NCBI GenBank assembly: GCA_016872725.1
Contig: VGZC01000020.1
Location: forward strand, 1 to 64,000
DNA length: 64,000 nucleotides
Source of the DNA: Planctomycetota bacterium
Lineage (GTDB): Bacteria; Planctomycetota; Planctomycetia; Pirellulales; Pirellulaceae
Direction of reading: 5' to 3'
The notes below the pieces were generated by a model, which ran no database searches, had not been told where the DNA came from, and saw nothing but the letters and a program-made list of their open reading frames with translations. A program made the position numbers and the translations under genes. Below, in pieces: positions 27,300-35,844 of this stretch. Each line of letters begins with the position of its first letter. The stretch's first letter is position 1.

Positions 27300-28102
27300 A
27301 TGACCTATTGGAACGAAAAAGCGGCGCTTGTGACCGGCGGCTCGGCCGGACTCGGCAAGGCGATCGCCCGTTCGCTCGTGTCGGCCGGCGCGCGTGTGGC
27401 GCTCGTCGCGCGCGACGCATCGAACTTGCGGAGCGCGGCGGATGAGCTTGGCGGAGCCGCTCGGGGCGTCGTGTCGATTCCCGCCGACGTGACGCGCGAG
27501 GACGACGTGGCGCGGATGGCCGAACGAGCCGGGTCGGAGCTGGGGACGATCGACGGGCTGTTCCACGGCGCGGGGCGATCCGACCGCGGCGAGGCGCTCG
27601 CGACGCCCGTGTCGCGTTTCGACGAACTGTGGCGCATCAACTTCGTCGCCGCCGTGCTCTGCGCTCAGGCGCTCGCGCCCGCGCTGCGCGCGGCGCGGGG
27701 CCATCTCGTCCTGATCGGATCGCTCGCTTCCAAATCGGCGTCGCGCCATCTGGGCGCTTATCCCGCCGCGAAATTCGCGCTCGCCGCGTTCGCGCAGCAG
27801 ATGCGGCTGGAACACGACGCCCGCGAACTCCATACGCTGCTCGTCTGCCCCGGGCCCCTCGCGCGCGTCGACGCGGGCTCGCGATACGACGCGCGCGCCG
27901 TCGGCCTGCCGACTCGGCCCGCCGCCCGGGCGGCGGCGTCAAACTCAAGGGCCTCGACCCCGAGCGGCTCGCCGCGCGCATCCTCGACGCCTGCCGGGAT
28001 CGGCGGGCCGAGTTGATCGTGCCGGGCCGAGCCCGCATGCTGTTCGCATTGTCCCAGTTGTCGCCCGCATGGGGCGATTGGTTCGTCCGTCGGATGACAT
28101 AA
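27300..28102 (+). CDS. SDR-family oxidoreductase, apparent one-base frameshift near 27911
   Basis: The first 205 codons encode a short-chain dehydrogenase: Thr-Gly-Gly-Ser-Ala-Gly-Leu-Gly cofactor loop (12-19), Gly-Ala-Gly-Arg near 90, a Ser in Ile-Gly-Ser-Leu-Ala-Ser near 140, and Tyr-Pro-Ala-Ala-Lys near 155. The frame from 27300 then runs into Ala/Ser-rich sequence to a stop at 28016. The expected C-terminus (Pro-Gly-Gly-Gly-Val-Lys-Leu-Lys-Gly-Leu-Asp-Pro-Glu ... Trp-Phe-Val-Arg-Arg-Met-Thr) continues in another frame to 28102. One missing base near 27911 (CTGCCGACT, likely once CTGCCGGACT) restores a single 267-residue protein. It is either a recent mutation or a sequencing error. Substrate unknown. 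Confidence 0.8.
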
Positions 28103-28154
28103 GGCCCGCCGGAAGTTCCATCGCATTGTGGTTGCCGCTACAGGAGTCACGTCC

Positions 28155-29603
28155 ATGTTCCTTCCGCACGCTCGACCATTCGCCGCCCGCGCGCCGCGCC
28201 CGGAACGGAGTTCCTTCCGCACGCTGGTCCCCATGTTCGCCGCGATCGCGACGATCGCGATCGCCGTTCCGATGTCGCGCGCCGAGTCCGAGGACCGGCC
28301 CAACATCGTGGTCATTTTTTGCGACGATCTTGGGTACGGCGATTTCTCCTGCTATGGACATCCGACGATCCGGACGCCGAACGTCGACCGGATGGCGGCG
28401 GAGGGCCTTCGGTTCACGCAGTTCTATTCGGCGGCGCCGGTGTGTACGCCGAGCCGCGCGGCGCTGCTCACCGGACGGCTCCCCATCCGCAACGGATTGG
28501 TCGGAGGCAAACGGCGCGTCCTCTTCCACGACTCGAAACGCGGACTGCCCGCCGACGAGATCACGATCGCCGAAGTCCTCCAAGGCGCGGGATACGCGAC
28601 GGCGTGCGTCGGCAAATGGCACTTGGGCCATCTGCCGCCCTATCTCCCGGGCGCGCACGGGTTCGACACCTATTTCGGCATCCCCTATTCGAACGACATG
28701 GACCGCACGGCCGCGGCGCCCGAGGGCCGCGCCGCGTTCCTGGATCCCAAGATCGCGTACTGGAACGTGCCCCTGATGCGGCAGGATTCGATCATCGAAC
28801 GGCCTGCGGACCAGACCACGATCACCCGACGTTACACCGAGGAGGCGGTCGCGTTCATCCGCAAGAACGCGTCGAAGCCGTTCTTCCTGTACCTGGCCCA
28901 TTCGATGCCCCACGTGCCGCTCTTCCGGTCCCCCGAGTTCGAGAATCGCAGTCCGCGCGGCCTTTTCGGCGACGTCGTCGAGGAAGTCGATTGGAGCGTC
29001 GGCGCCGTCCTCGACGCGCTGCGCGCCGAGGGCCTTTCCGAAAAGACGCTCGTTCTCCTGACGAGCGACAACGGGCCTTGGACGACATTCGGCGTGAATG
29101 GAGGCTCGGCCGGACTCCTGCGCGGCGGGAAGGGAAGCACGTGGGAGGGTGGGATGCGCGAACCGGCCGTGGCGTGGTGGCCCGGCCGGATTCCCGCGGG
29201 CCGCGTCACCGCGGAACTCGCCTGCACGACCGATCTCTTCGCGACCGTGCACGGACTCTTGAAAATCCCCCTTCCCGACGACCGGCCGCTCGACAGCCAC
29301 GACATCACGCCCGTCCTCACCGGCGCGGGACCGTCGCCGCGCCGCGATGTCTTCTATTATCGCGACAGCACGTTGATGGCCGTGCGGCGCGGGCCGTGGA
29401 AGATGCACCTGATCACGCAGGCCGGATACGGGCAACCTGAGCCCGTCGAGCATGCTCCTCCCCTGCTCTTCCATCTCGAACATGATCCAGGCGAATCGCA
29501 CAACGTGGCCGAGCGGCATCCGGAAGTGATCGATGAACTCCGCGCGCGGATCGCCGAACACCGCGCGGGATGGACGCCGCCCCCGTCGCTGCTCGACGAT
29601 TGA
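28155..29603 (+). CDS. Secreted sulfatase (arylsulfatase family S1)
   Basis: A 482-residue protein with an N-terminal signal region (Met-Phe-Ala-Ala-Ile-Ala-Thr-Ile-Ala-Ile-Ala-Val). The sulfatase domain starts Ile-Val-Val-Ile-Phe-Cys-Asp-Asp-Leu-Gly-Tyr-Gly-Asp. The catalytic motif Cys-Thr-Pro-Ser-Arg-Ala-Ala-Leu-Leu-Thr-Gly-Arg near 97 carries the Cys converted to formylglycine. Gly-Lys-Trp-His-Leu-Gly and a C-terminal Ser-Asp-Asn-Gly-Pro metal-binding segment are also present. It hydrolyses sulfate esters, probably of sulfated glycans. ATG 28155 has CAGGAG nine bases upstream. It lies beside xylA, consistent with polysaccharide use. Confidence 0.95.
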   Translation: MFLPHARPFAARAPRPERSSFRTLVPMFAAIATIAIAVPMSRAESEDRPNIVVIFCDDLGYGDFSCYGHPTIRTPNVDRMAAEGLRFTQFYSAAPVCTPSRAALLTGRLPIRNGLVGGKRRVLFHDSKRGLPADEITIAEVLQGAGYATACVGKWHLGHLPPYLPGAHGFDTYFGIPYSNDMDRTAAAPEGRAAFLDPKIAYWNVPLMRQDSIIERPADQTTITRRYTEEAVAFIRKNASKPFFLYLAHSMPHVPLFRSPEFENRSPRGLFGDVVEEVDWSVGAVLDALRAEGLSEKTLVLLTSDNGPWTTFGVNGGSAGLLRGGKGSTWEGGMREPAVAWWPGRIPAGRVTAELACTTDLFATVHGLLKIPLPDDRPLDSHDITPVLTGAGPSPRRDVFYYRDSTLMAVRRGPWKMHLITQAGYGQPEPVEHAPPLLFHLEHDPGESHNVAERHPEVIDELRARIAEHRAGWTPPPSLLDD

Positions 29604-29667
29604 ACGCGGTCGCGCGACATTCCGCGCCGTGTCGCGCCCCATTCCGCATCGCGCTCCGACGAGGACA

Positions 29668-29688
29668 GCGCGACGCGGAGCGTCGCGC
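29668..29688 (+). terminator. GC-rich hairpin after the sulfatase gene
   Basis: GCGCGACGC pairs perfectly with GCGTCGCGC around a three-base loop, 65 bases after the sulfatase stop. No T-run follows, so it may be a factor-dependent terminator or a transcript-stabilising stem. A related GTCGCGCGAC block occurs near 29610 and again at 29682-29691. Confidence 0.4.
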
Positions 29689-29793
29689 GACACTCCATCC
29701 CGGCGCTTGCGGTCGCGGAAGGAATCTGCCACGATAGCGGCGTTTCGCGTCCACCCGTTTTCCTCGACCTGACGGCGGAGCAAGGCGACGAAC

Positions 29794-31107
<1,314 letters not shown>

Positions 31108-31208
31108 GCCGTGCCGGCGCGGCGGAACGCGTGATCGCCGCGGTACGGCGCCCCTTGGCGGGCGCGTCGAGGGGCGGAACGGGTCGTCGGGAATAGGGGG
31201 CATGCGGA

Positions 31209-31961
31209 ATGGTCGTTCAAGACGAGGCCGGAGGCGCGTTGGAACGAACCGGCGAGCGCGGGCGTTGCGACGAGCCGTCGCGGGCCGGGCTTGGCGTCGC
31301 GGAGCTCGAACGTTTGCTTCGCCTGAGCGAGCGCGAACTCCGGCTCGTCGGGCTTGAATTGCACGACGGCGCCGCGCAGCAATTGTCCGCCGCCGTCATG
31401 TTCCTCGACGTGGCCATCGCCCAATTGCCGGACGATCCGCAATCGGCGAAGGCGTCGGTCGAGGAGGCCGCGCGCCGCGCGCGGGACGCGATGCGGCAGA
31501 TGCGCGAGGTCGTGACGGGCATTCGCCCGCCGGCCCTCGACCAAGACGGGCTCGCCGCCGCGCTCGGCGAATGGGCCGCTTGCAATCCGTTCCCCTCGAT
31601 CGACATCGCGTGGGACGTGCGGATCAATTCGATCCGATTGATGCCGACACTCGAACTCGCCGCCTACCGCATCCTTCAGGAGGCGTTGCGCAATGCCCAG
31701 CGGCACGGGCGGGCCAGACGGGCCGCGGTGACGGTGGTCGAGCGGGACGGTATGATCGTGGTCGAGGTTCGCGACGACGGATGCGGATTCGACCGGCAAA
31801 AGGTGCCTCGCGACCGGTTGGGCCTTGCGGGCATGGAGCAGCGCGCCGAAATGGTCGGCGGCTCGTGCCGCATCGAGAGCCGTGAAGGAGGCGGAACCGT
31901 CGTGCACGCCGAATTGCCCCGTATCGACCGACAACTCGCCGCCCATCACGACGTCGAATGA
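31209..31961 (+). CDS. Soluble sensor histidine kinase (HisKA_3 / NarL-type)
   Basis: A 250-residue kinase with no sensor domain or membrane segment. The DHp helix carries Gly-Leu-Glu-Leu-His-Asp-Gly-Ala-Ala-Gln-Gln-Leu-Ser (phospho-acceptor His52). An HATPase_c domain follows, with Glu-Ala-Leu-Arg-Asn-Ala-Gln-Arg-His-Gly (N-box), Asp-Asp-Gly-Cys-Gly-Phe (G1) and Gly-Leu-Ala-Gly-Met-Glu-Gln-Arg-Ala (G2). Such minimal kinases normally pair with LuxR-type regulators, but none is adjacent; the partner must be elsewhere. It is the last core-like gene before the accessory region. Confidence 0.88.
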   Translation: MVVQDEAGGALERTGERGRCDEPSRAGLGVAELERLLRLSERELRLVGLELHDGAAQQLSAAVMFLDVAIAQLPDDPQSAKASVEEAARRARDAMRQMREVVTGIRPPALDQDGLAAALGEWAACNPFPSIDIAWDVRINSIRLMPTLELAAYRILQEALRNAQRHGRARRAAVTVVERDGMIVVEVRDDGCGFDRQKVPRDRLGLAGMEQRAEMVGGSCRIESREGGGTVVHAELPRIDRQLAAHHDVE

Positions 31962-32100
31962 AGTCGACGTCTCACACGGTACTGCTACACATCGGTTTGT
32001 ATCGAAAGGACCGCGATGATCGCTGGGGCTATGCGTCGCCGCGGGCGATCTAACCGTTTCAATGATGCAATGGCAACGCGATCGACTAAAGGAGGACTAG

Positions 32101-32391
32101 ATGTCGTCTCGAGATTCGCAATTTACATTCGTGTCAGAATATGACATTGACGAATATGGATGCGGTTTGATGTCCGGGGAACGACTGCGTCTAATTCGAG
32201 AACTTCGTGTCGAGGATCATGCCGGGCAGACGTTGGCAGTGCATGCGCCGGGCGAGGTCTGGGTTGTGCTTCGCGGCTCATCGCTCGCTCCGTCGGTCGT
32301 TTGGTTGCGACAGCCGAATGGAAAGCCACACACGTGGGACGACAGCGAGGAAATATTTTCGTGGTTTGAGAGAATATCGCCTGACTCCTGA
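32101..32391 (+). CDS. Low-GC orphan small protein
   Basis: A 96-residue soluble acidic protein with no recognised family. It has a Trp-rich C-terminal half (Glu-Val-Trp-Val-Val-Leu-Arg-Gly, Val-Val-Trp-Leu-Arg-Gln, Thr-Trp-Asp-Asp). The ribosome-binding site AAAGGAGG is the strongest of the accessory region, so it is likely translated. Base composition is clearly different: the first 60 bases are 23/60 G+C, far below neighbouring genes. It probably arrived by transfer. No partner gene is adjacent. Confidence 0.7.
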   Translation: MSSRDSQFTFVSEYDIDEYGCGLMSGERLRLIRELRVEDHAGQTLAVHAPGEVWVVLRGSSLAPSVVWLRQPNGKPHTWDDSEEIFSWFERISPDS

Positions 32392-32400
32392 CTCCTGATT
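32381..32400. repeat. 7-bp tandem repeat (TGACTCC)
   Basis: CTGACTCCTGACTCCTGATT immediately overlaps the end of the low-GC orphan gene. A partial copy (GCTCCTGACTCC) occurs at 34376-34387 on the other side of the decayed toxin-antitoxin pair. Confidence 0.65.
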
Positions 32401-32883
32401 TGGATTCAACACGGGTCCGGCGCTGTCCGTGAAGCGGTCGGGAGCACGATGGACCGTGGGAGGCGCGAAGCGGGAAATCGCCGCGCGGGAAGGAGTTTTG
32501 GGGCGAGTCGACCGTCACGGAACGGGCCGGAAGCGACCGGCATACATCATATTTATTATATTTGGGTATTCAACCCGCGGGTCCGTTCCGAGGGAAGTCG
32601 AATGACGCGCCGCGGCGTGAAGGCGCCGAGGGTTTCCCGGTTCCGGCGCGGTTTCCGAATGGGATTCGCGCGGCGGCGAGCCCGCGCGAGGGTCGCATTC
32701 GACTGACAGAAACGCGTCATGGGCGTCAACGGCGCGCATCGTCCGCGTTCGGCGCAAGACGCCCAAAACGGCCGTTTGTTTGGAACGTGATGGTTCGATC
32801 CGCGCATCGCGCGCCTCGTCATGTGAAGGGCAGGTGGAACGGATGCGCGCCGCCGGGCGTCCGCCGCGTCGCCGCGGACGCCG

Positions 32884-32903
32884 TCGGCTTCGGGTTTCAC
32901 GAA
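32884..32903 (-). repeat. 20-bp dispersed repeat, copy 1
   Basis: Read on the minus strand this is TTCGTGAAACCCGAAGCCGA, identical at all 20 positions to 44429-44448 on the plus strand. It is part of a larger intergenic element family by appearance. Confidence 0.8.
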
Positions 32904-33185
32904 CCGGGCGACTCGATGATCGGCTGACACAACCGCGTCACGTGCGGAACGGCATCGGATAGGGTCGCCGCGTTGCGGCTTCGGAACGTATCGCCGGCAT
33001 CCACCCGGGGCGCCGCCGCCGCGTTGCAAAACTCGCGTCGGCTTGCCCCAGGCTTTGATGGGACCGTCGCTTCGCGACTGGGAACGCATGTCGGATGCCC
33101 CGTCACCCGAACGATCTTCGGGAATGCAAGCTGGAAGCTCACGCCACAGGGTCAGGCAAGCATCCTGCTTTCCGCTGCGCGCCGT

Positions 33186-33380
33186 GACACCCCTGTTGTT
33201 CGTATCGAGGAACGGCCATCGCCTGCGCGCCAATCCGTCGTCGCAGATCGTGCGGGCCTATCTGCGCGGGGCGGGCGCGCGAAACCCGGCGCGTGCCATC
33301 TGTTCCGGCACATGGCGGCCACGTTGATGCTCGAAGGGGCGCCGACGTCCGGTATATCCAGGCGCTCCTCGGCCATACAC
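33186..33380 (+). pseudogene. Degraded tyrosine recombinase (phage-type integrase) C-terminus
   Basis: Three frames read in succession reconstruct a XerC/D-like C-terminal domain. They give Leu-Phe-Val-Ser-Arg-Asn-Gly-His-Arg-Leu, then Lys-Pro-Gly-Ala-Cys-His-Leu-Phe-Arg-His-Met-Ala-Ala-Thr-Leu-Met-Leu-Glu-Gly, then Gly-Ala-Asp-Val-Arg-Tyr-Ile-Gln-Ala-Leu-Leu-Gly-His-Thr. The His-x-x-Arg-His box and the Leu-Gly-His box are preserved as text, but two frameshifts separate the pieces. The N-terminal half and the catalytic Tyr are not recognisable. It is evidence that a mobile or integrative element once occupied this region. Confidence 0.75.
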
Positions 33381-33667
33381 GCCGTAAACGTCCGGCGGAT
33401 TGCGTTGGTGGGGGTGTCGGGCGGGGCGGGAGCGGCGGCCTGCGGATGTCGGCGAACGGCACGGTGCCGGGGGACGGGGGCGGTGCCGTTGAATCGGGGC
33501 GAATGGGTGGTCCGGTCAGGCGACGCCCGTCGTCGCCCTTCGCTCCGATTCGGGAAGACGCGACTCTCCGAGCCGCGTCTTTCCGAAGCTGCCCAGCGCT
33601 CGGCGCGCCGTCGGCGGCTATCGGAAGCAGCTAAAGAAAGAAGTCGTGTCTTGATGACTTCCAGCGG

Positions 33668-34023
33668 TCAGCCGCGAATGCGAATAGTCCGCTCGTTGAC
33701 GATCCACAGCTTCCCAATCAGCTCCTCGGCGTCCAGCTTCAAGAGCAGTCGCCCAAGGACTTCCAGGACGCGCGGTTTATCCCGCCTCGCCAACCGCATC
33801 ACGATGATCCCGCAATAGTCCTCGGGTGGATACGCGCGGATGTCGGCGAAGTCCAGATCGAGCGTGAGCAAGGCTCGGCCTTCGCGCTGGCAGACCGCGG
33901 GATACCGGTGTCGGCCGAACCCACGAGTTGCTGATCATGCACCGACAGTGCGTCGTGCCCCGCCTGCCGCAACAACGCGCTGGCTTCCGCCGGGAGGTTT
34001 TCATCGACCTTGAGCAGCGCCAT
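33668..34023 (-). pseudogene. DUF5615 PIN-like toxin gene with frameshift
   Basis: The first part starting at ATG 34023 (Leu-Leu-Lys-Val-Asp-Glu-Asn-Leu-Pro-Ala-Glu-Ala, Ala-Gly-His-Asp-Ala-Leu-Ser-Val) and the second part in another frame (Leu-Thr-Leu-Asp-Leu-Asp-Phe-Ala-Asp-Ile-Arg, Tyr-Cys-Gly-Ile-Ile-Val-Met-Arg-Leu) together form a complete DUF5615/PIN-like protein of about 118 residues. A single missing base near 33895-33903 separates them. Acidic residues expected for the PIN-like site are retained in both halves. The ATG overlaps the stop of the DUF433 gene upstream (TGATG). As read, the product would be truncated and inactive. Confidence 0.78.
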
Positions 34024-34262
34024 CAGGAGGTCCCAGCGGAAGTCAGGTCGACGGTGCGATCGCGGGCCAGGTCGGCCGCGTACGCTATCGCCGCCTGCAC
34101 GTCTTCGCGCGTCAGCGGGGGATAACTGGCCAACAGTTCGTCCAATTCAAGCCCCGCCGCCAGATTGTCCAGCACCACGGAGACCATGATCCGCGTGCCC
34201 TTGATGCAGGCACTGCCGTGGCAGACGGACGGATTGACGGTGACGTGTTCTCGCCAGTTCGT
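34023..34262 (-). CDS. DUF433-family antitoxin, with ACG in the start position
   Basis: A 79-residue DUF433 protein: Asn-Pro-Ser-Val-Cys-His-Gly-Ser-Ala-Cys-Ile-Lys-Gly-Thr-Arg-Ile, Val-Leu-Asp-Asn-Leu-Ala-Ala-Gly-Leu, Leu-Leu-Ala-Ser-Tyr-Pro-Pro-Leu-Thr. The family has an HTH fold and pairs with DUF5615 toxins. Relatives typically begin Met-Asn-Trp-Arg-Glu-His; here that codon is ACG (34262-34260), nine bases after AAGGAG, so the original ATG appears mutated. Upstream the frame stays open to 34436 but without family-like sequence. Translation may be weak or lost. It is coupled to the frameshifted toxin gene. Confidence 0.68.
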   Translation of the reverse strand, partial: TNWREHVTVNPSVCHGSACIKGTRIMVSVVLDNLAAGLELDELLASYPPLTREDVQAAIAYAADLARDRTVDLTSAGTS

Positions 34263-34433
34263 TTCCAGGTTCTCCTTCGGTTGCCATTTTACTCGGGTTG
34301 CGGCTCGGCGTCGTCGCCCTTGGCGGACTCGCCGTCGGGAGGTGGGGGCGCCGAAGTGTCTTGCGCCCCCGCTTGCTCCTGACTCCAGCCCTGTGTAGGT
34401 GACTAAGTCGGGATCGCCTTTTCGGATACGATC

Positions 34434-34487
34434 CAAGACAGGACACCCGGATTCGCTTTGGGTTCCGAACCTGGGTGTCCTGTCTTG
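34434..34487. repeat. Palindromic intergenic element (15-bp perfect inverted repeat)
   Basis: CAAGACAGGACACCC (34434-34448) and GGGTGTCCTGTCTTG (34473-34487) are perfect inverted repeats, with imperfect pairing continuing inward (GGATTCG / TTCCGAACCT). GTCTTGATT is then repeated at 34482-34490 and 34491-34499. It lies 27 bases past the HlyD-type gene stop and may terminate that transcript. There is no T-run on the minus strand. Confidence 0.75.
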
Positions 34488-34514
34488 ATTGTCTTGATTA
34501 TTGCGTGCGATTGG

Positions 34515-35780
34515 CTAGTCGAGACTGATGGTCCTGTGGATTTTGTTGAGGAAGACGGCGAGCAGATACCGGCGTTCGGTCACAATGTCCACTTGGCCGG
34601 ACAGGCCAAGCTTCACCGGCGCGCGCAGGTCGCCCCGCGACAACTCGGCCTGTTCGAGCTCGATTCGGACCGTGTAGGCGAACGCGCGCGCCGCGTCGGC
34701 GGGGGCCGAGTCGGGCGCGACGTGGCGCACGATTCCGGTGACCGAGCCGTATCGATGATGGTCGTACGCGTCCAGCCGAATTCGAGCGGACATTCCGGGC
34801 CGGATCGGCCCCATCTCCGAACTGGGAACCGAGGCCTCGAAGCAATAACGGCCCCGTTCGGAGATTTCCAAGACGGGGCGGGCGGGGTCGAGGATGTCGC
34901 CCACGCGAACCTCGCCCGCGCTGACGATCCCATCGATCGGCGCCGGCACCGAGGCTTGGGCCAGATCGAGTTCCAGATTCCTGAGCTCCATCCGCGCCGC
35001 GCCGATCGTGCCCTCCGCGAGCTTCCGCCTCAAGTCCCATTCCTCGAGCTTCGCCTCACTCTCCCGTTCGAACTCGGTTAGCGATTCGGCGGCGATCGCG
35101 GCGCGACCGCCGTCGACCGGAAGGCGGGTCCGTTCGAGTTTCGCGGCCGCCGCCGCGTGGGTCGCTCGCGATCGTTCCAGGTCGGCCGCGGAAGCGGCCA
35201 TCGCCAGGGCGAGCCGCTCGTGGCGCTCGAGATCGTTCGCCGCCAGTTCGAGTTCGGCCTGCGCGATCCGCAAGTCGGATCGTCGCTCCTCGGTCGCGCG
35301 CAGGAAATCGGCCTCGGCCAACCGGTGTTCGGCTTCGAGCCGCGACCGGGTCGCGCGTTGTTGCCGGACGAGCAGGGCTCGCTGCGACTCGAGACTCGCC
35401 AATTCCTCTTCGTCCGATTGAATGGTCCTCCGGCGACTCGCGATTTCGTTTTCCAGTTGTTCGGTATCCAGACGCAACAACTCGTCGCCCTTGTGAACCA
35501 GATCGCCGAGCCGGTGGTTGACGCGCACGACGCGCAGGCACGCCGTACCGGCGCGCGCGCCGCGCGAGACAACCCGGATGGGAACCGGCGGCGTGATCGG
35601 GCGGACACGACCGCCCGCGCGGACGACGAGGTCGGCCTCCGTCAGGCAGGACCACACGACGGCCGCGACGAGCAGTCCCGCGAGCAACAGGAGTGTTCCG
35701 CCCACGACGCGGGGCGGGCGGGATCGGACGAGGATCGCGAATTCGCGGCCGTCGCGCACGTCGGTGATTTCCGTGGTCAT
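34515..35780 (-). CDS. HlyD-family membrane fusion protein of a peptide exporter
   Basis: A 421-residue periplasmic adaptor: cytoplasmic N-terminus, one membrane helix (about 24-46), first half of a lipoyl/barrel domain (about 70-105), a long coiled-coil hairpin (about 110-275, Glu/Arg/Ala-rich), second half of the lipoyl domain (Ala-Pro-Ile-Asp-Gly-Ile-Val near 305), and a beta-barrel. It connects an inner-membrane ABC exporter with the outer membrane. ATG 35780 has GGGGAGGG upstream. It is last in the minus-strand operon precursor - ABC transporter - HlyD, 64 bases after the transporter. No TolC homologue is adjacent. Confidence 0.9.
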   Translation of the reverse strand: MTTEITDVRDGREFAILVRSRPPRVVGGTLLLLAGLLVAAVVWSCLTEADLVVRAGGRVRPITPPVPIRVVSRGARAGTACLRVVRVNHRLGDLVHKGDELLRLDTEQLENEIASRRRTIQSDEEELASLESQRALLVRQQRATRSRLEAEHRLAEADFLRATEERRSDLRIAQAELELAANDLERHERLALAMAASAADLERSRATHAAAAAKLERTRLPVDGGRAAIAAESLTEFERESEAKLEEWDLRRKLAEGTIGAARMELRNLELDLAQASVPAPIDGIVSAGEVRVGDILDPARPVLEISERGRYCFEASVPSSEMGPIRPGMSARIRLDAYDHHRYGSVTGIVRHVAPDSAPADAARAFAYTVRIELEQAELSRGDLRAPVKLGLSGQVDIVTERRYLLAVFLNKIHRTISLD

Positions 35781-35844
35781 GGAAGCCCTCCCCTGCGATG
35801 CTTGTCGATCGCGGCAACCTATCCGATGACGGCGCGGCTGGCGT

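Larger units (their letters stand above)
32392..33667. other. Gene-poor accessory stretch with repeats and a recombinase remnant
   Basis: About 1.28 kb without an intact gene. From the left it holds a CTGACTCCTGACTCCTGATT tandem (32381-32400), an AT-rich island (near 32543-32568), the 20-bp repeat shared with 44429-44448 (at 32884-32903, inverted), and a degraded tyrosine recombinase (33186-33380). The other open frames here are short, Arg/Pro-rich and lack ribosome-binding sites. Confidence 0.65.

Noticed and set aside
32515-32766. Minus-strand frames in the gene-poor stretch
   Set aside because: Arg/Pro-rich, no ribosome-binding site, overlapping dispersed-repeat sequence.
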